Shown: positions 33,699-42,720 of the stretch, piece by piece
Position numbering within the stretch: position 1 is the stretch's first letter
Layout: each line of letters begins with the position of its first letter
From: Bin55 sp965220235
GTDB lineage: Bacteria; Pseudomonadota; Gammaproteobacteria; Pseudomonadales; Azotimanducaceae
Reading direction: 5' to 3'
Length of the DNA: 64,000 nucleotides
NCBI GenBank assembly: GCA_965220235.1
Contig: OZ244815.1
Coordinates: 806,001-870,000, forward strand
Notes under the pieces: model-generated
The model's database searches: none
What the model was told of the DNA's origin: nothing
What the model saw: only the letters and a program-made list of their open reading frames with translations
Position numbers and translations under genes: made by a program

Positions 33699-34898
33699 AT
33701 GCCTACTAATCAGCAACAGCCTCTCGCAGGATTCACCGTACTCGACATGGGGCAGATTTACAACGGTCCGTATTGTGGGTACCTTCTAGCCATGGCAGGC
33801 GCACGGGTGATCAAAATCGAATCACCGATCGGCGAGACGCTACGAGGCGCGGAACGAGCGTCTGGCGAGGGTTACCCCTTTTGCATGCTGAATGGCAATA
33901 AAGAAACAATCACGCTCAACCTAAAGAGTGATCGAGGTCAGGATTTACTCAAGCATCTAGTTGAGCACGCCGATGTGCTACTCGAGAACTATGCACCCGG
34001 CACGATGGCCAAGTACGGTGTAGGAAGTGATGAGCTCACAGCGATCAATCCACGGTTGATCTACGCGGCCGCCACCGGATTCGGTCAGCAGGGACCTCAT
34101 TCGGATTACCGCGCGATGGACGTGACGGTTCAGGCGATGAGCGGTGTGGTTGCGATCACCGGCTATGAAGATGAACCCCCTCTCAAATCTGGACCAGCGT
34201 TGTGCGACATCTTAGGTGGTGTTCATCTCTATTCCGCGATCGTGACAGCGTTACTGCAACGCGCAACGACCGGGGAAGGGGCAGTGCTCGATGTTTCGAT
34301 GCAGGATTCGGTTATTCCCACGCTTTGTTCAGCACTCGGAGCGTATTACAGATTTGGTGACGACCCCCCGCGGGTTGGTAATCACCATCAAGCGAAGGCG
34401 TTAGCGCCGTACAACATATATGCAACACGGGACGGCCATGTTGCCATCATCTGTATCCGCGAAGGTCATTGGCGAAAACTGATGAAAGCAATGAATCGGG
34501 AGGATCTTGCTGAAGACGAACGGTTCGCGAACATGGCCATACGAGCGAAAAACATGGAGTTGGTCGACGAAGCGGTAGAGTCTTGGTCAAGTACGCTCAA
34601 TACACAGGAAGTATTCGAGACTTGCCAGTCGAACCAAGTGATATGCGCACCGGTACAGTCGATATCTGACGTTCTCAGCGATCCCCACTTGATAGCGCGC
34701 GGAGCACTCCAAAAACTAGAACACCCGGAACTTGGCTCGTTAATGATTCCGAGTACGCCCCTTCGCTTTCAAGGTTTGCAACCGCCCGAGGTCGCGCTCC
34801 CGCACGCCGTCGGAGAGGACAATGAAGCCGTTTACGGTGAGCTACTTGGATTGAGTGCTGACGATGTTGAGGCGTTAAGAGAAGCTTCCGCAATCTAA
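33699..34898 (+). CDS. CaiB/BaiF-type (family III) CoA-transferase, second paralogue
   Basis: A 399-residue CoA-transferase. Family features are LAGFTVLDMGQIYNGPYCGYLLAMAGARVIKIE at the N-terminus, NPRLIYAAATGFGQQGP, the likely catalytic D170 in LCDILGG, and TTGEGAVLDVSMQDS. It is as long as the paralogue at 15231 but differs in most positions, so the two probably use different acids. It is divergent from the PhyH-SDR operon with 219 bp between starts, a layout compatible with shared control. Confidence 0.92.
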   Translation: MPTNQQQPLAGFTVLDMGQIYNGPYCGYLLAMAGARVIKIESPIGETLRGAERASGEGYPFCMLNGNKETITLNLKSDRGQDLLKHLVEHADVLLENYAPGTMAKYGVGSDELTAINPRLIYAAATGFGQQGPHSDYRAMDVTVQAMSGVVAITGYEDEPPLKSGPALCDILGGVHLYSAIVTALLQRATTGEGAVLDVSMQDSVIPTLCSALGAYYRFGDDPPRVGNHHQAKALAPYNIYATRDGHVAIICIREGHWRKLMKAMNREDLAEDERFANMAIRAKNMELVDEAVESWSSTLNTQEVFETCQSNQVICAPVQSISDVLSDPHLIARGALQKLEHPELGSLMIPSTPLRFQGLQPPEVALPHAVGEDNEAVYGELLGLSADDVEALREASAI

Positions 34899-34994
34899 TC
34901 TCCAAGGAAATCTTCACGACAGAGCGATTTCAAGACATCCGAATGAAATTTACTAATTTGCAAGACGTTGACTAAGTCGTGATCTGGATTCTTC

Positions 34995-35549
34995 CTAATC
35001 TCGTCCTTCTCGGTAATTCGAATTGATCAACGATGTCAAGACATGGTCTTCCCATTTCCCTGCGATATACAGATATTCCTTAGCAAATCCTTCTCGTTGA
35101 AACCCACACCGCTGTAGTACGCGGGGGCTTCGCTGATTGTTAGGCATGTAGTTTGCTTGAATTCGGTGAAGCCCATAATCAGAGAAAATGATCTGGATAC
35201 CCGCTTTCAGGACTTTGGTCATGATGCCGCGACCTTGTAGGGATTGATCTAAGGAGAATCCAAGATTGCATGATTGAAAAGAGTCGGCGACGATATTCGT
35301 GAAATTCACTTCAGCTACCATTCGTGCAGCATCCAACGCGCATAGATGGAGAGCACTGCGAGAAATAAACTCCTTGTAGCGGGTCGCGACAAGCTCCTCG
35401 ATATTTTCTCTTGTGAAATAACTATCCGTTCTCGCAGGTTCCCACGGAGCCAGGTGGTCCCGGTTTTCTATGTAGTAATTTCGAAGAAGCGAGTAGTCAG
35501 TCGGTTCGAGAACGACAAGTGGCAACGGTTCGTTTCGAATGAGTTCCAT
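34995..35549 (-). CDS. GNAT acetyltransferase, RimJ/RimL type
   Basis: A 184-residue N-acetyltransferase. Motifs are ENRDHLAPWEPARTDSYFT at the N-terminus, the acetyl-CoA-binding segment NLGFSLDQSLQGRGIMTKVLKAGI, then LHRIQANYMPNNQRSPRVLQRCGFQREGFAKEYL. This order is that of the RimJ/RimL (Acetyltransf_3) group that acetylates ribosomal protein N-termini or amino-acid derivatives. A strong ribosome-binding site (GGAGGG) precedes the ATG. The neighbours give no further hint of substrate. Confidence 0.92.
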   Translation of the reverse strand: MELIRNEPLPLVVLEPTDYSLLRNYYIENRDHLAPWEPARTDSYFTRENIEELVATRYKEFISRSALHLCALDAARMVAEVNFTNIVADSFQSCNLGFSLDQSLQGRGIMTKVLKAGIQIIFSDYGLHRIQANYMPNNQRSPRVLQRCGFQREGFAKEYLYIAGKWEDHVLTSLINSNYREGRD

Positions 35550-35638
35550 GTGTGCCCTCCAGCTATGAGCCAGACGTTTGGTAGATGATTGACATGCACT
35601 TTTCAGAAAGGAAGATGTGGACGTCCAACACCCACTGT

Positions 35639-37138
35639 TTAACCTAATTGCAGAGACATCGCTGCAAAACTCTGCGGCGGCAATTCAACGTGCACGCGAT
35701 CATGCGTCAACTCTACGTTTTCTAGTGGCATTGAAATTACGTGGTCTGGCTTCTCCCACGTGTTCTCAGCTTTCAAGTCTGAGTGTGAGAGCAACTCACC
35801 CTCCTTAAGTGCAGTGCACGGTCGGTCTGCGCATGCAATGGTCAGATCCATAGCTTCTGTCAGATTGCGATTGATGGTAAATATCTTGAGCTCATCGCCG
35901 TTAATGATTGCGGCACTATCGAGATACGGCACTTCTCCATGAGATTTGGTCGAATAGGAGTCGCAGCTAATGGATTGCTGTAACGCCTCACCGCCTTTGC
36001 GCGACGAGATCATTTGAAACGCGTAGTAGATCGATTGCTTTAAAACACTATCGGTGTTCGTCTTGATAGGCGCGATGACGTTGACGAGTTGGGCGATATT
36101 TGCGATCTTCACGACATCAGCGTGTCGGATGAAACTGAGGAGAAACATCGCAACGACGAGCGCGTCTTCGAAGTTGTAAGTTTCGTCGAGTAGTGGAGGT
36201 GCGAACTTACCCGCGCCATCACTATGCTCTCCACCTCGTGCGCGATACCAAACATTCCACTCGTCAAAACATAGGTACGTACGCCGAGCGCTATTTTGTT
36301 GGGCAGCTACGGTCCTGGCAGCGGCATCAATGCTCTCGATCTGTTGGTCGATCTCTTTTGAAGTGCCGAGGTAATCCTCAGAGTCACCGTTGGGATTTCC
36401 TACGTAGCGATGTAGACTGACATAATCTGCCAAATCAGCTCCCAGCCTTTGCATCACGCGTTGATCCCATTCGACAAATGTCGACATCTGTGGTGCCGAT
36501 GATCCACAAGCGACGAGTTCGATGTTTGGGTCGCAGACTTTCATCATTTGTGCGGCCATTCGAGCGCGATTACAGTATTCGTCGACAGGCACGTGTCCTA
36601 GTTGCCATGGACCGTCCATTTCGTTTCCTAAGCACCAGATCGGCACACGCAATGGTTCGGAGTCGCCGTTGCGCGCTCGTTGATCGGCGTAATGCGTGCC
36701 GGTGACTGAGTTGCAGTACTCAACCCAATTACGTGCTTCCTCCGGTGAACCGGTACCTAGGTTTACGGCCAACATCGGTTGCCAATTCAGTTTTCGACAA
36801 AGATGCACAAATTCATTCGTACCAAAATGGTTGGTCTCGGTGCTTTGCCATGCGAGTTCTCGCACCGTTGGTCGTTGATCACGTTCACCGACACCGTTCT
36901 CCCAGTGATAGCCTGATGCAAAATTTCCTCCAGGGTAGCGCACGATGGTTACGCCTAAGTCATCAAGCGCTTCGAGTACGTCACTTCGCAATCCATCGTT
37001 GTCGCTGAGTTGATGACCTGGTTCGTACACCCCGTTGTAAATGCATCGACCAAGGTGCTCAAGAAAACCACCGAATATGCGGTCATCGACCGTACCAATT
37101 CGAAATTTAGTGTCTAAATTAACGGTTGCTTTCCCCAT
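35639..37138 (-). CDS. abfA: GH51 alpha-L-arabinofuranosidase
   Basis: A 499-residue cytoplasmic glycosidase that removes terminal arabinofuranose from oligosaccharides. The start at 37138 is favoured by GGAG eight bases upstream. The N-terminus carries IFGGFLEHLGRCIYNGVY and TIVRYPGGNFASGYHWE. The general acid/base is E173 in GNEMDGPW and the nucleophile E293 in FDEWNVWY, as in the family. No signal peptide is present, and length matches bacterial GH51 enzymes. There are no other sugar-use genes near, so it may act on imported arabino-oligosaccharides. Confidence 0.93.
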   Translation of the reverse strand: MGKATVNLDTKFRIGTVDDRIFGGFLEHLGRCIYNGVYEPGHQLSDNDGLRSDVLEALDDLGVTIVRYPGGNFASGYHWENGVGERDQRPTVRELAWQSTETNHFGTNEFVHLCRKLNWQPMLAVNLGTGSPEEARNWVEYCNSVTGTHYADQRARNGDSEPLRVPIWCLGNEMDGPWQLGHVPVDEYCNRARMAAQMMKVCDPNIELVACGSSAPQMSTFVEWDQRVMQRLGADLADYVSLHRYVGNPNGDSEDYLGTSKEIDQQIESIDAAARTVAAQQNSARRTYLCFDEWNVWYRARGGEHSDGAGKFAPPLLDETYNFEDALVVAMFLLSFIRHADVVKIANIAQLVNVIAPIKTNTDSVLKQSIYYAFQMISSRKGGEALQQSISCDSYSTKSHGEVPYLDSAAIINGDELKIFTINRNLTEAMDLTIACADRPCTALKEGELLSHSDLKAENTWEKPDHVISMPLENVELTHDRVHVELPPQSFAAMSLQLG

Positions 37139-37450
37139 TAGGTACTCCAAATCAAGTCTTAGTCAATCGACCGTTAAATTAGCAAGACATCATTGCTATC
37201 GTCTAGTCGGATCGAGAATTCGTTTAGCGTTCTCATTCTATTTCGCTCAAACACGTTCGCTATTGTTCGAAACAAACGGTGCTGAAAACTGGAAGTAAGC
37301 AAAGAACGCATCTCTGGTCATGTACTCATCAGCGGCTTTGCACTGATGTATACAGACCGCTTGACGTCAAGGCGTCGTTACAATCCATGCGGCGGCAGCA
37401 ATGGTGGTTCGCTGACCGCTTACCACGTCCAATCACAAAAGGAACTAAGC
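37139..37450. other. Intergenic region upstream of the DUF1993 gene
   Basis: A 312-bp stretch between divergent genes with no open frame that I credit. It contains a perfect 12-bp palindrome CTTGACGTCAAG (37360-37371) and TACAAT at 37379-37384, but the spacing is too short for a normal promoter. A weak ribosome-binding site (AAAGGAA) lies before the ATG at 37451. Confidence 0.4.
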
Positions 37451-37969
37451 ATGGCTCTTACGCTATACGACGCTACCGTTGGTACTTACAAACAGATTTT
37501 GGGTTCGATTGAAGGTGTCCTGAGTAAAGGTCGGGAACACTGCGAAGCCAACGGAATCGATCTGAATGACGTCGTAGAGACGAAGTTGATCGACGATATG
37601 TTGCCGTTTCGATTTCAGGTCATCTCGGTAGCTCACCACTCATTAGGCGCGATGAAAGGCGTCGATGCTGGAGTATTTGGTCCACCAAGTATGGGAGATC
37701 AGGATTACGGTGCGCTACAGTCCTTGGTCGGAGAAGCCTTGGCAGGACTGGACGATTACCCGGAAGACAAGGTAAATGGGTTCCTAGGTAAGGAGATGGC
37801 CTTCAAGATGGGTTCGATGACCATGCCTTTCATCGCCGAAGATTTCCTACTTACGTTCTCGTTGCCGAATTTCTACTTTCACGCCACTACGACGTATGAC
37901 ATGATTCGTATGAAAGGTACGACAATTGGTAAAGGCGACTTTCTTGGTCGCATGCGCCTCAACCGGTAG
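37451..37969 (+). CDS. DUF1993 family protein
   Basis: A 172-residue soluble helical protein. The start at 37451 is preceded by AAAGGAA; a longer frame from 37346 lacks one and its leader is not conserved in style. The sequence SVAHHSLGAMKGVDAGVFG, QDYGALQSLVGEALAGLD and NFYFHATTTYDMIRMKGTTIGKGDFLGR fits DUF1993, related in fold to DinB-like four-helix bundles. Function unknown. It precedes ribB by 36 bp in the same direction, so they may share a transcript. Confidence 0.85.
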   Translation: MALTLYDATVGTYKQILGSIEGVLSKGREHCEANGIDLNDVVETKLIDDMLPFRFQVISVAHHSLGAMKGVDAGVFGPPSMGDQDYGALQSLVGEALAGLDDYPEDKVNGFLGKEMAFKMGSMTMPFIAEDFLLTFSLPNFYFHATTTYDMIRMKGTTIGKGDFLGRMRLNR

Positions 37970-38005
37970 TGATTGAAAGCTGGAACTCTCCGATACTCTA
38001 GAACT

Positions 38006-39106
38006 GTGAATACCGAGAAGATCTTCGACGACGTCGAAGACGCCATTGATGCGATTGCTCGCGGTGAGTTAATCGTGGTCGTTGATGATGAGGATCGTGA
38101 AAACGAAGGGGACCTTATCATGGCGGCGTCCAAGGCATCGCCAGAAGATGTCGCGTTTATGGTGCGGTTTACAAGCGGCATTTTGTGCACGCCTATCACC
38201 GAGTATATAGCCACACGGCTCAATCTTGATCCGATGGTGCCGAAGAACAACGCACCGTTATCGACCGCGTTTACGGTGAGCGTTGACTACACGCAGGGGA
38301 TGTCGACGGGCATATCAGCTGAGGAGCGGGCAAATACAGCACAGGCTCTTGCGAACAACAACACGCAGGCAGATGATTTCGTACGCCCGGGTCATATCTT
38401 TCCGCTGATAGGGCGCCAAGGAGGTGTGCTGGTTCGTTCCGGGCACACGGAAGCTGCAATCGATCTTGCAGAGGCGGCAGGTTGCCCGCCGGTTGGATTG
38501 TTGGCGGAGATCGTCAACGATCAAGGTTCTGTAAAGCGACTGCCAGAGCTATTAGCGTTTGCGAAGGAACACGACCTCCGTATCATCTCGATCGAAGACC
38601 TGATTGCGTGGCGCCAACGACGCGAAAAGCTGGTTTATCGTGTGAGTGAGTTCCAAGTGCGAACACGTATTGGTCCAGCGAAGGCATATTCGTACCGCAC
38701 CAAATTCGAACAAGCGGAACATCTCGCGATTGTGTTTGGAGACCTGTCTGCTTTGGATGCCGTACCAGTGCGCATCCACCGTGAAAAACTCATCGAGGAC
38801 ATTTTCGGTTCACAATCGAAGCATCCGAGTCGCCTCATCGACGTGGCGCTCGACAAGCTAGAGGTCCTAGATGGTGGTGTGTTCATCTATCTTCGTAGCG
38901 GCTTTGCTGGTGTTCCACTTGACTTGCTCGATACACAACATTCAAGCGCAAGTAAACGAGCGGACCAGTGGCTTGAGGTGGGGATTGGTGCACAGATTCT
39001 CAGAGATTTAGGTATTCGCGATATTCGCATCGTGTCTGGACGTGAGGTTGATCTGGTCGGTATCGAAGGCTTCGGTCTTCGCGTTGTATCTAGTGAAATC
39101 CTGTGA
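38006..39106 (+). CDS. ribB: 3,4-dihydroxy-2-butanone-4-phosphate synthase with degenerate GTP cyclohydrolase II domain
   Basis: A riboflavin-pathway enzyme that makes the four-carbon unit from ribulose 5-phosphate. I use the GTG at 38006 (366 residues); a TTG at 37973 would add 11 residues. Residues of about 1-205 carry the DHBP synthase signature (VVVDDEDRENEGDL, FTSGILC and RPGHIFPL). The C-terminal part aligns with GTP cyclohydrolase II, but the segment VPVRIHREKLIEDIFGSQSKHPSRL lacks all three zinc cysteines of RibA, so this half cannot have the normal activity. Such two-domain proteins exist in other proteobacteria and the second domain is thought to be structural or regulatory. The stop overlaps the start of pdxA (GTGA). 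Confidence 0.88.
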   Translation: MNTEKIFDDVEDAIDAIARGELIVVVDDEDRENEGDLIMAASKASPEDVAFMVRFTSGILCTPITEYIATRLNLDPMVPKNNAPLSTAFTVSVDYTQGMSTGISAEERANTAQALANNNTQADDFVRPGHIFPLIGRQGGVLVRSGHTEAAIDLAEAAGCPPVGLLAEIVNDQGSVKRLPELLAFAKEHDLRIISIEDLIAWRQRREKLVYRVSEFQVRTRIGPAKAYSYRTKFEQAEHLAIVFGDLSALDAVPVRIHREKLIEDIFGSQSKHPSRLIDVALDKLEVLDGGVFIYLRSGFAGVPLDLLDTQHSSASKRADQWLEVGIGAQILRDLGIRDIRIVSGREVDLVGIEGFGLRVVSSEIL

Positions 39107-40059
39107 GTTCGAACAAGCCACGGATCGGAATCACCCTTGGTGATCCGGCGGGAATCGGTCCCGAAATCCTCGTTAAAGCACTACCTGAGATTAATGAGCG
39201 GTGTCAGCCGGTCGTATTCGGTCCGCGCTGGGCACTCGAAGACGGATTAACGGTAGCCGGAGAGCAACTCGGATACGAACCGGAGTTCTCGGAACTTGAC
39301 ATAGAGCGCCCCAACGACTTCGCATACGGCCAAGTTTCTGCTGGAAACGGGGAAGCAGCGATCCAAGCGGTACAGGCTGCGGCGCATGCGTGTCTTGATG
39401 GGACTGTCGACGCGATGATGACCTGTCCGTTGAATAAAGAAGCCATCCATGCAGCGGGATCATCGCATATTGGTCATCAGGAAATGCTTGCAGCGATTGC
39501 AGGTATCCCGAGTGCCGCGACCATGCTCATGACGCCCGGATTACGCGTCGTTCACTTGTCAACGCACAAGTCGCTGGGGAAGGCTGTCGAGTTCGTAACG
39601 AAAACCAATGTGCTAGCGAAACTTGACCTAACTCATAATTCGTTTAGTGCGTGGGGATTGAAAGCTCCCCGCATTGCGGTAGCGGCTCTGAATCCTCATG
39701 GTGGAGAAGGAGGATTGCTCGGGAGCGAAGAAATTGACGAATTAACGCCGGCCGTGGCGGAGGCCCGAGAGAAGGGTATCGATGCGTACGGGCCGTTACC
39801 TGCCGATTCGATTTTTAATCGTGCGATCGACGGGGAGTTCGACGTTGTAATAGCCCTTTACCATGACCAAGGGCATATCGCGATTAAGGTACACAATCTT
39901 CACGAAAGTGTCTCCGCAACGCTTGGATTACCGTTCATAAGAACCTCTGTAGATCACGGTACGGCGTACGATATTGCGGGGAGAGGGGTAGCCAACGCGC
40001 GCAGCACGATCGCTGCGGTCGATGCCGCAGTTACGCTGGTGAACGGTGAACTGCAGTAA
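39103..40059 (+). CDS. pdxA: 4-hydroxythreonine-4-phosphate dehydrogenase (PdxA family)
   Basis: A 318-residue NAD-dependent dehydrogenase that makes a pyridoxal-phosphate precursor. The start is a GTG overlapping the ribB stop by four bases. Motifs are GITLGDPAGIGPEI, DAMMTCPLNKEAIHAAG, STHKSL, NPHGGEGGLLG, ALYHDQGHIAIKV and VDHGTAYDIAGRG, with the metal-binding histidines in the last two. The second is close to classic PdxA, though PdxA-like proteins of catabolic pathways cannot be excluded. Coupling with ribB ties two cofactor routes together. Confidence 0.88.
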   Translation: MSSNKPRIGITLGDPAGIGPEILVKALPEINERCQPVVFGPRWALEDGLTVAGEQLGYEPEFSELDIERPNDFAYGQVSAGNGEAAIQAVQAAAHACLDGTVDAMMTCPLNKEAIHAAGSSHIGHQEMLAAIAGIPSAATMLMTPGLRVVHLSTHKSLGKAVEFVTKTNVLAKLDLTHNSFSAWGLKAPRIAVAALNPHGGEGGLLGSEEIDELTPAVAEAREKGIDAYGPLPADSIFNRAIDGEFDVVIALYHDQGHIAIKVHNLHESVSATLGLPFIRTSVDHGTAYDIAGRGVANARSTIAAVDAAVTLVNGELQ

Positions 40060-40140
40060 CTAGAAAATCCGATTTAATTCACCGTTAAGATAGTCGATTC
40101 CTATCTCTCCAATAGGTTCGTTCGTAAGGAGACCGTTCAG

Positions 40141-41223
40141 ATGAAAGCAGCCGTATTCCGCGAAGTCAATCAACCGATGGAAATTGAAGAAATAGAGCTT
40201 GCCGAACCTGGTCCACGTGAGGTGGTTGTCCGAACGAAAGCCGCAGGAGTGTGCCATTCGGATCTTCACTTCTATAACGGTACATATCCTGGCCAGACGC
40301 CGGTTGTCTTAGGACACGAATCCGCTGGGATAGTGGAGGAAGTTGGTCGGGACGTGACATATGTAAAGCCTGGCGACCATGTCATCACGTGTCTATCGGT
40401 TTTCTGTGGTCATTGCGAACATTGTTTGACGGGGCATATGTCTCTTTGTGGTTCTTCCGAGACCCGACGCGGGCATGACGACATTCCTCGTTTGAGTCAA
40501 AACGGTGGGGTCGTGCATCAATTTGCAAGTCTGAGTTCATTCGCGGAACGGATGCTGGTTCACGAACACGCAGTGGCGAAAATCCGAGACGATATGCCCA
40601 TGGATAGGGCAGCATTGATAGGCTGCGGCGTAACGACTGGTGTGGGTGCGGTTATTCACACCGCCGCTGTGGAACCTGGCTCAACCATTGCCGTTATTGG
40701 GTGTGGGGGCGTTGGGCTGTCATGCATCAATGGTGCGGCGCTTGCCGGGGCCGCAAAGGTAATCGCTGTTGATCAGGTCGCGTCGAAGCTTGAACTAGCA
40801 CGAAAGTTCGGTGCGACTGACACTGTTGACGCTTCGGCAAGTGATGCGGTTGATAGCGTAAGAGCGATAACAGATGGCGGAGTACATTACGCCTTTGAGG
40901 CAATCGGTTTGAAAGTCACTGCCGAACAGGCTTTCCGAATGCTCCGTCGCGGCGGAACCGCTACCGTGATCGGCATGATCCCACCTGGAGAAATGGTGTC
41001 GCTTCACGGACCGGATTTCTTGCAAGAAAAGACCATTCAAGGCTCCATGATGGGATCGAATCGCTTCAGACTCGACATGCCCAGATTTGTGGATTTCTAC
41101 CTTCAAGGGAAATTGCATCTGGACGACATGATTTCGAGTCGGATTGGACTGGAAGACATCAACGATGCGATGGCGCAGTTAGAGACTGGCGAAGTCGCTC
41201 GAAACGTGATCGTATTTGACTAA
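40141..41223 (+). CDS. Zinc-dependent alcohol dehydrogenase (class III-like)
   Basis: A 360-residue MDR-family dehydrogenase. The catalytic zinc ligands are in GVCHSDLH and GHESAG, the structural zinc site is CGHCEHCLTGHMSLC, and the NAD fold is GSTIAVIGCGGVGLSCINGA. The length and arrangement match class III-type alcohol dehydrogenases and aryl-alcohol or formaldehyde dehydrogenases of the family. A strong ribosome-binding site (AAGGAGA) lies nine bases before the ATG. The FAH gene follows 12 bp downstream, so both are likely in one operon. Confidence 0.92.
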   Translation: MKAAVFREVNQPMEIEEIELAEPGPREVVVRTKAAGVCHSDLHFYNGTYPGQTPVVLGHESAGIVEEVGRDVTYVKPGDHVITCLSVFCGHCEHCLTGHMSLCGSSETRRGHDDIPRLSQNGGVVHQFASLSSFAERMLVHEHAVAKIRDDMPMDRAALIGCGVTTGVGAVIHTAAVEPGSTIAVIGCGGVGLSCINGAALAGAAKVIAVDQVASKLELARKFGATDTVDASASDAVDSVRAITDGGVHYAFEAIGLKVTAEQAFRMLRRGGTATVIGMIPPGEMVSLHGPDFLQEKTIQGSMMGSNRFRLDMPRFVDFYLQGKLHLDDMISSRIGLEDINDAMAQLETGEVARNVIVFD

Positions 41224-41235
41224 GGAATTCGCTCT

Positions 41236-42078
41236 ATGCGCTGGCTCTCAATTCGTCAAGATGGTGAAGAAACATTCGGCTACCTCAAATCGGACAATCA
41301 AGTCGTATGTGTCGGGACGGAGAGTCCTTATGACACACTGAAAGACGCACTAACAGCGGGTGCGCTTGAAGATTTAGCTGCGCAGACAGCTGAATCGGAA
41401 ACGGTACCGTTAGACACGGTCGAGTATCTTCCAACGATCACCAACCCAGACAAGATTCTTTGCGTTGGTTTGAACTACCGAGACCATCAAGCTGAGACTG
41501 GACGAGGTGGGGAGGACAATCCGACGATCTTTGTGCGCTTTGCTGCTGCACAAGTTGGTCACTTAGAGAACATGGTGCGACCTTTCGAGTCCAAAGCGTT
41601 GGACTACGAAGGCGAGATCGCGATGATCATCGGCCGTCATGCTCGCCGCGTCGCCGCGCCAGACTGGCTTGATTACGTAGCCGGGTTCAGTTGTTACAAC
41701 GATGGCAGTGTACGGGACTACCAACGTCACACGAGTCAGTTCACACCTGGAAAGAACTTCAGCGGAACCGGTGGATTTGGTCCTTGGATGATGACACCGG
41801 ACGAAGTCGGCGATCTCGACGAAATGGAGATCACCACACGACTCAACGGCAACGTCATGCAAAACGCGAAGTCCAAGCAGTTGGTGTTCGGATTTGCTGA
41901 TCTGCTCGCTTACTGTTCTACGTTTACCGACCTAGTCCCTGGAGACGTCATCGTGACGGGCACACCTGGTGGTGTTGGCTCCGCACGAAATCCACCCGTT
42001 TTCATGGACGAAGGCGACGTGATTGAGATTACCGTCGATCCGATAGGCACGTTGCGGAACAATATCGTCGTCGGTTGA
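41236..42078 (+). CDS. Fumarylacetoacetate hydrolase (FAH) family protein
   Basis: A 280-residue hydrolase or isomerase of the FAH superfamily. The signature KILCVGLNYRDHQAETGR, the metal-binding ALDYEGEIAMIIGRHA and VAGFSCYNDGSVRDYQRH, then DVIVTGTPGGVGSARNPPVFMDEGDVIEI are typical. Members cut carbon-carbon bonds of 3-keto acids or decarboxylate oxaloacetate-like compounds. Together with the alcohol dehydrogenase 12 bp upstream it may belong to an aromatic or sugar-acid degradation route. Confidence 0.92.
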   Translation: MRWLSIRQDGEETFGYLKSDNQVVCVGTESPYDTLKDALTAGALEDLAAQTAESETVPLDTVEYLPTITNPDKILCVGLNYRDHQAETGRGGEDNPTIFVRFAAAQVGHLENMVRPFESKALDYEGEIAMIIGRHARRVAAPDWLDYVAGFSCYNDGSVRDYQRHTSQFTPGKNFSGTGGFGPWMMTPDEVGDLDEMEITTRLNGNVMQNAKSKQLVFGFADLLAYCSTFTDLVPGDVIVTGTPGGVGSARNPPVFMDEGDVIEITVDPIGTLRNNIVVG

Positions 42079-42102
42079 CGATAGTGCAGCTGCGCGATAT
42101 TT

Positions 42103-42124
42103 GATCGCTTTCGATCTTGCGATC
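42103..42124. terminator. Hairpin between convergent FAH and bcp genes
   Basis: GATCGC (42103-42108) pairs with GCGATC (42119-42124) across a 10-nt loop, in the 54-bp space between convergent stops. Stem is short; tentative. Confidence 0.35.
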
Positions 42125-42132
42125 GGTGTGAC

Positions 42133-42597
42133 TTAAGCAGTTAAGGCTTCAAGCACCTTCTGAGGATGATCGGCGGCCTTGGGAACTCGACGCCAGTGTC
42201 TAACGACCTTGCCGTCTTTTCCGACCCAGACCGTTGAGCGTATCACACCCATCCGCGTTTTACCGTACATGTTCTTTTCGCCATATGCCTCGTACTTCTC
42301 CATAACTTTGTGATTGGCATCGGTCAGGAGTTTGTAAGGTAATTTGTAGTCCTTGCGAAATTTCTTATGCGACGCGGCATCGTCCATCGAGACGCCAAAT
42401 ACGACAGCACCAGTTTTGCGAATCGCCTTGTAGTTATCAGCAAAACCGCAAGCTTCTTTCGTGCAACCGGGCGTGTGATCTTTAGGGTAGAAAAATAGGA
42501 TGACGTCCTTTCCTTTCAGCTCGCGTAACGCTACCTTGTTACCCATGTGATCGGGTAATGTGAAGAGCGGTGCTTTTTTTCCTTCTTCAATCGCCAT
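42133..42597 (-). CDS. bcp: Thioredoxin-dependent thiol peroxidase
   Basis: A 154-residue cytoplasmic peroxiredoxin of the BCP/PrxQ group. The peroxidatic and resolving cysteines are C45 and C50 in TPGCTKEACGF; surrounding residues APLFTLPDHMGN and VILFFYPKDHTPG and the later VVFGVSMDDAASHKKF are typical. It lacks a signal peptide, unlike the exported relative at 2712. It reduces hydroperoxides with electrons from thioredoxin. Confidence 0.93.
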   Translation of the reverse strand: MAIEEGKKAPLFTLPDHMGNKVALRELKGKDVILFFYPKDHTPGCTKEACGFADNYKAIRKTGAVVFGVSMDDAASHKKFRKDYKLPYKLLTDANHKVMEKYEAYGEKNMYGKTRMGVIRSTVWVGKDGKVVRHWRRVPKAADHPQKVLEALTA

Positions 42598-42720
42598 GGT
42601 TTTTACCGTGTGGTCATCAGTGTTTAGTATATGCTAGTGCTTTTGGTCGGTTTGAATTTTGCGGAATTCGCTAACTGTTAGATTGATAATATCAATGTAT
42701 ATTCAAACAGAAATTCAATC

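Noticed and set aside
37360..37384. TTGACG plus TACAAT as a promoter for the DUF1993 gene
   Set aside because: The spacer is only 12 bp. The TTGACG is part of a palindrome that may have another role.
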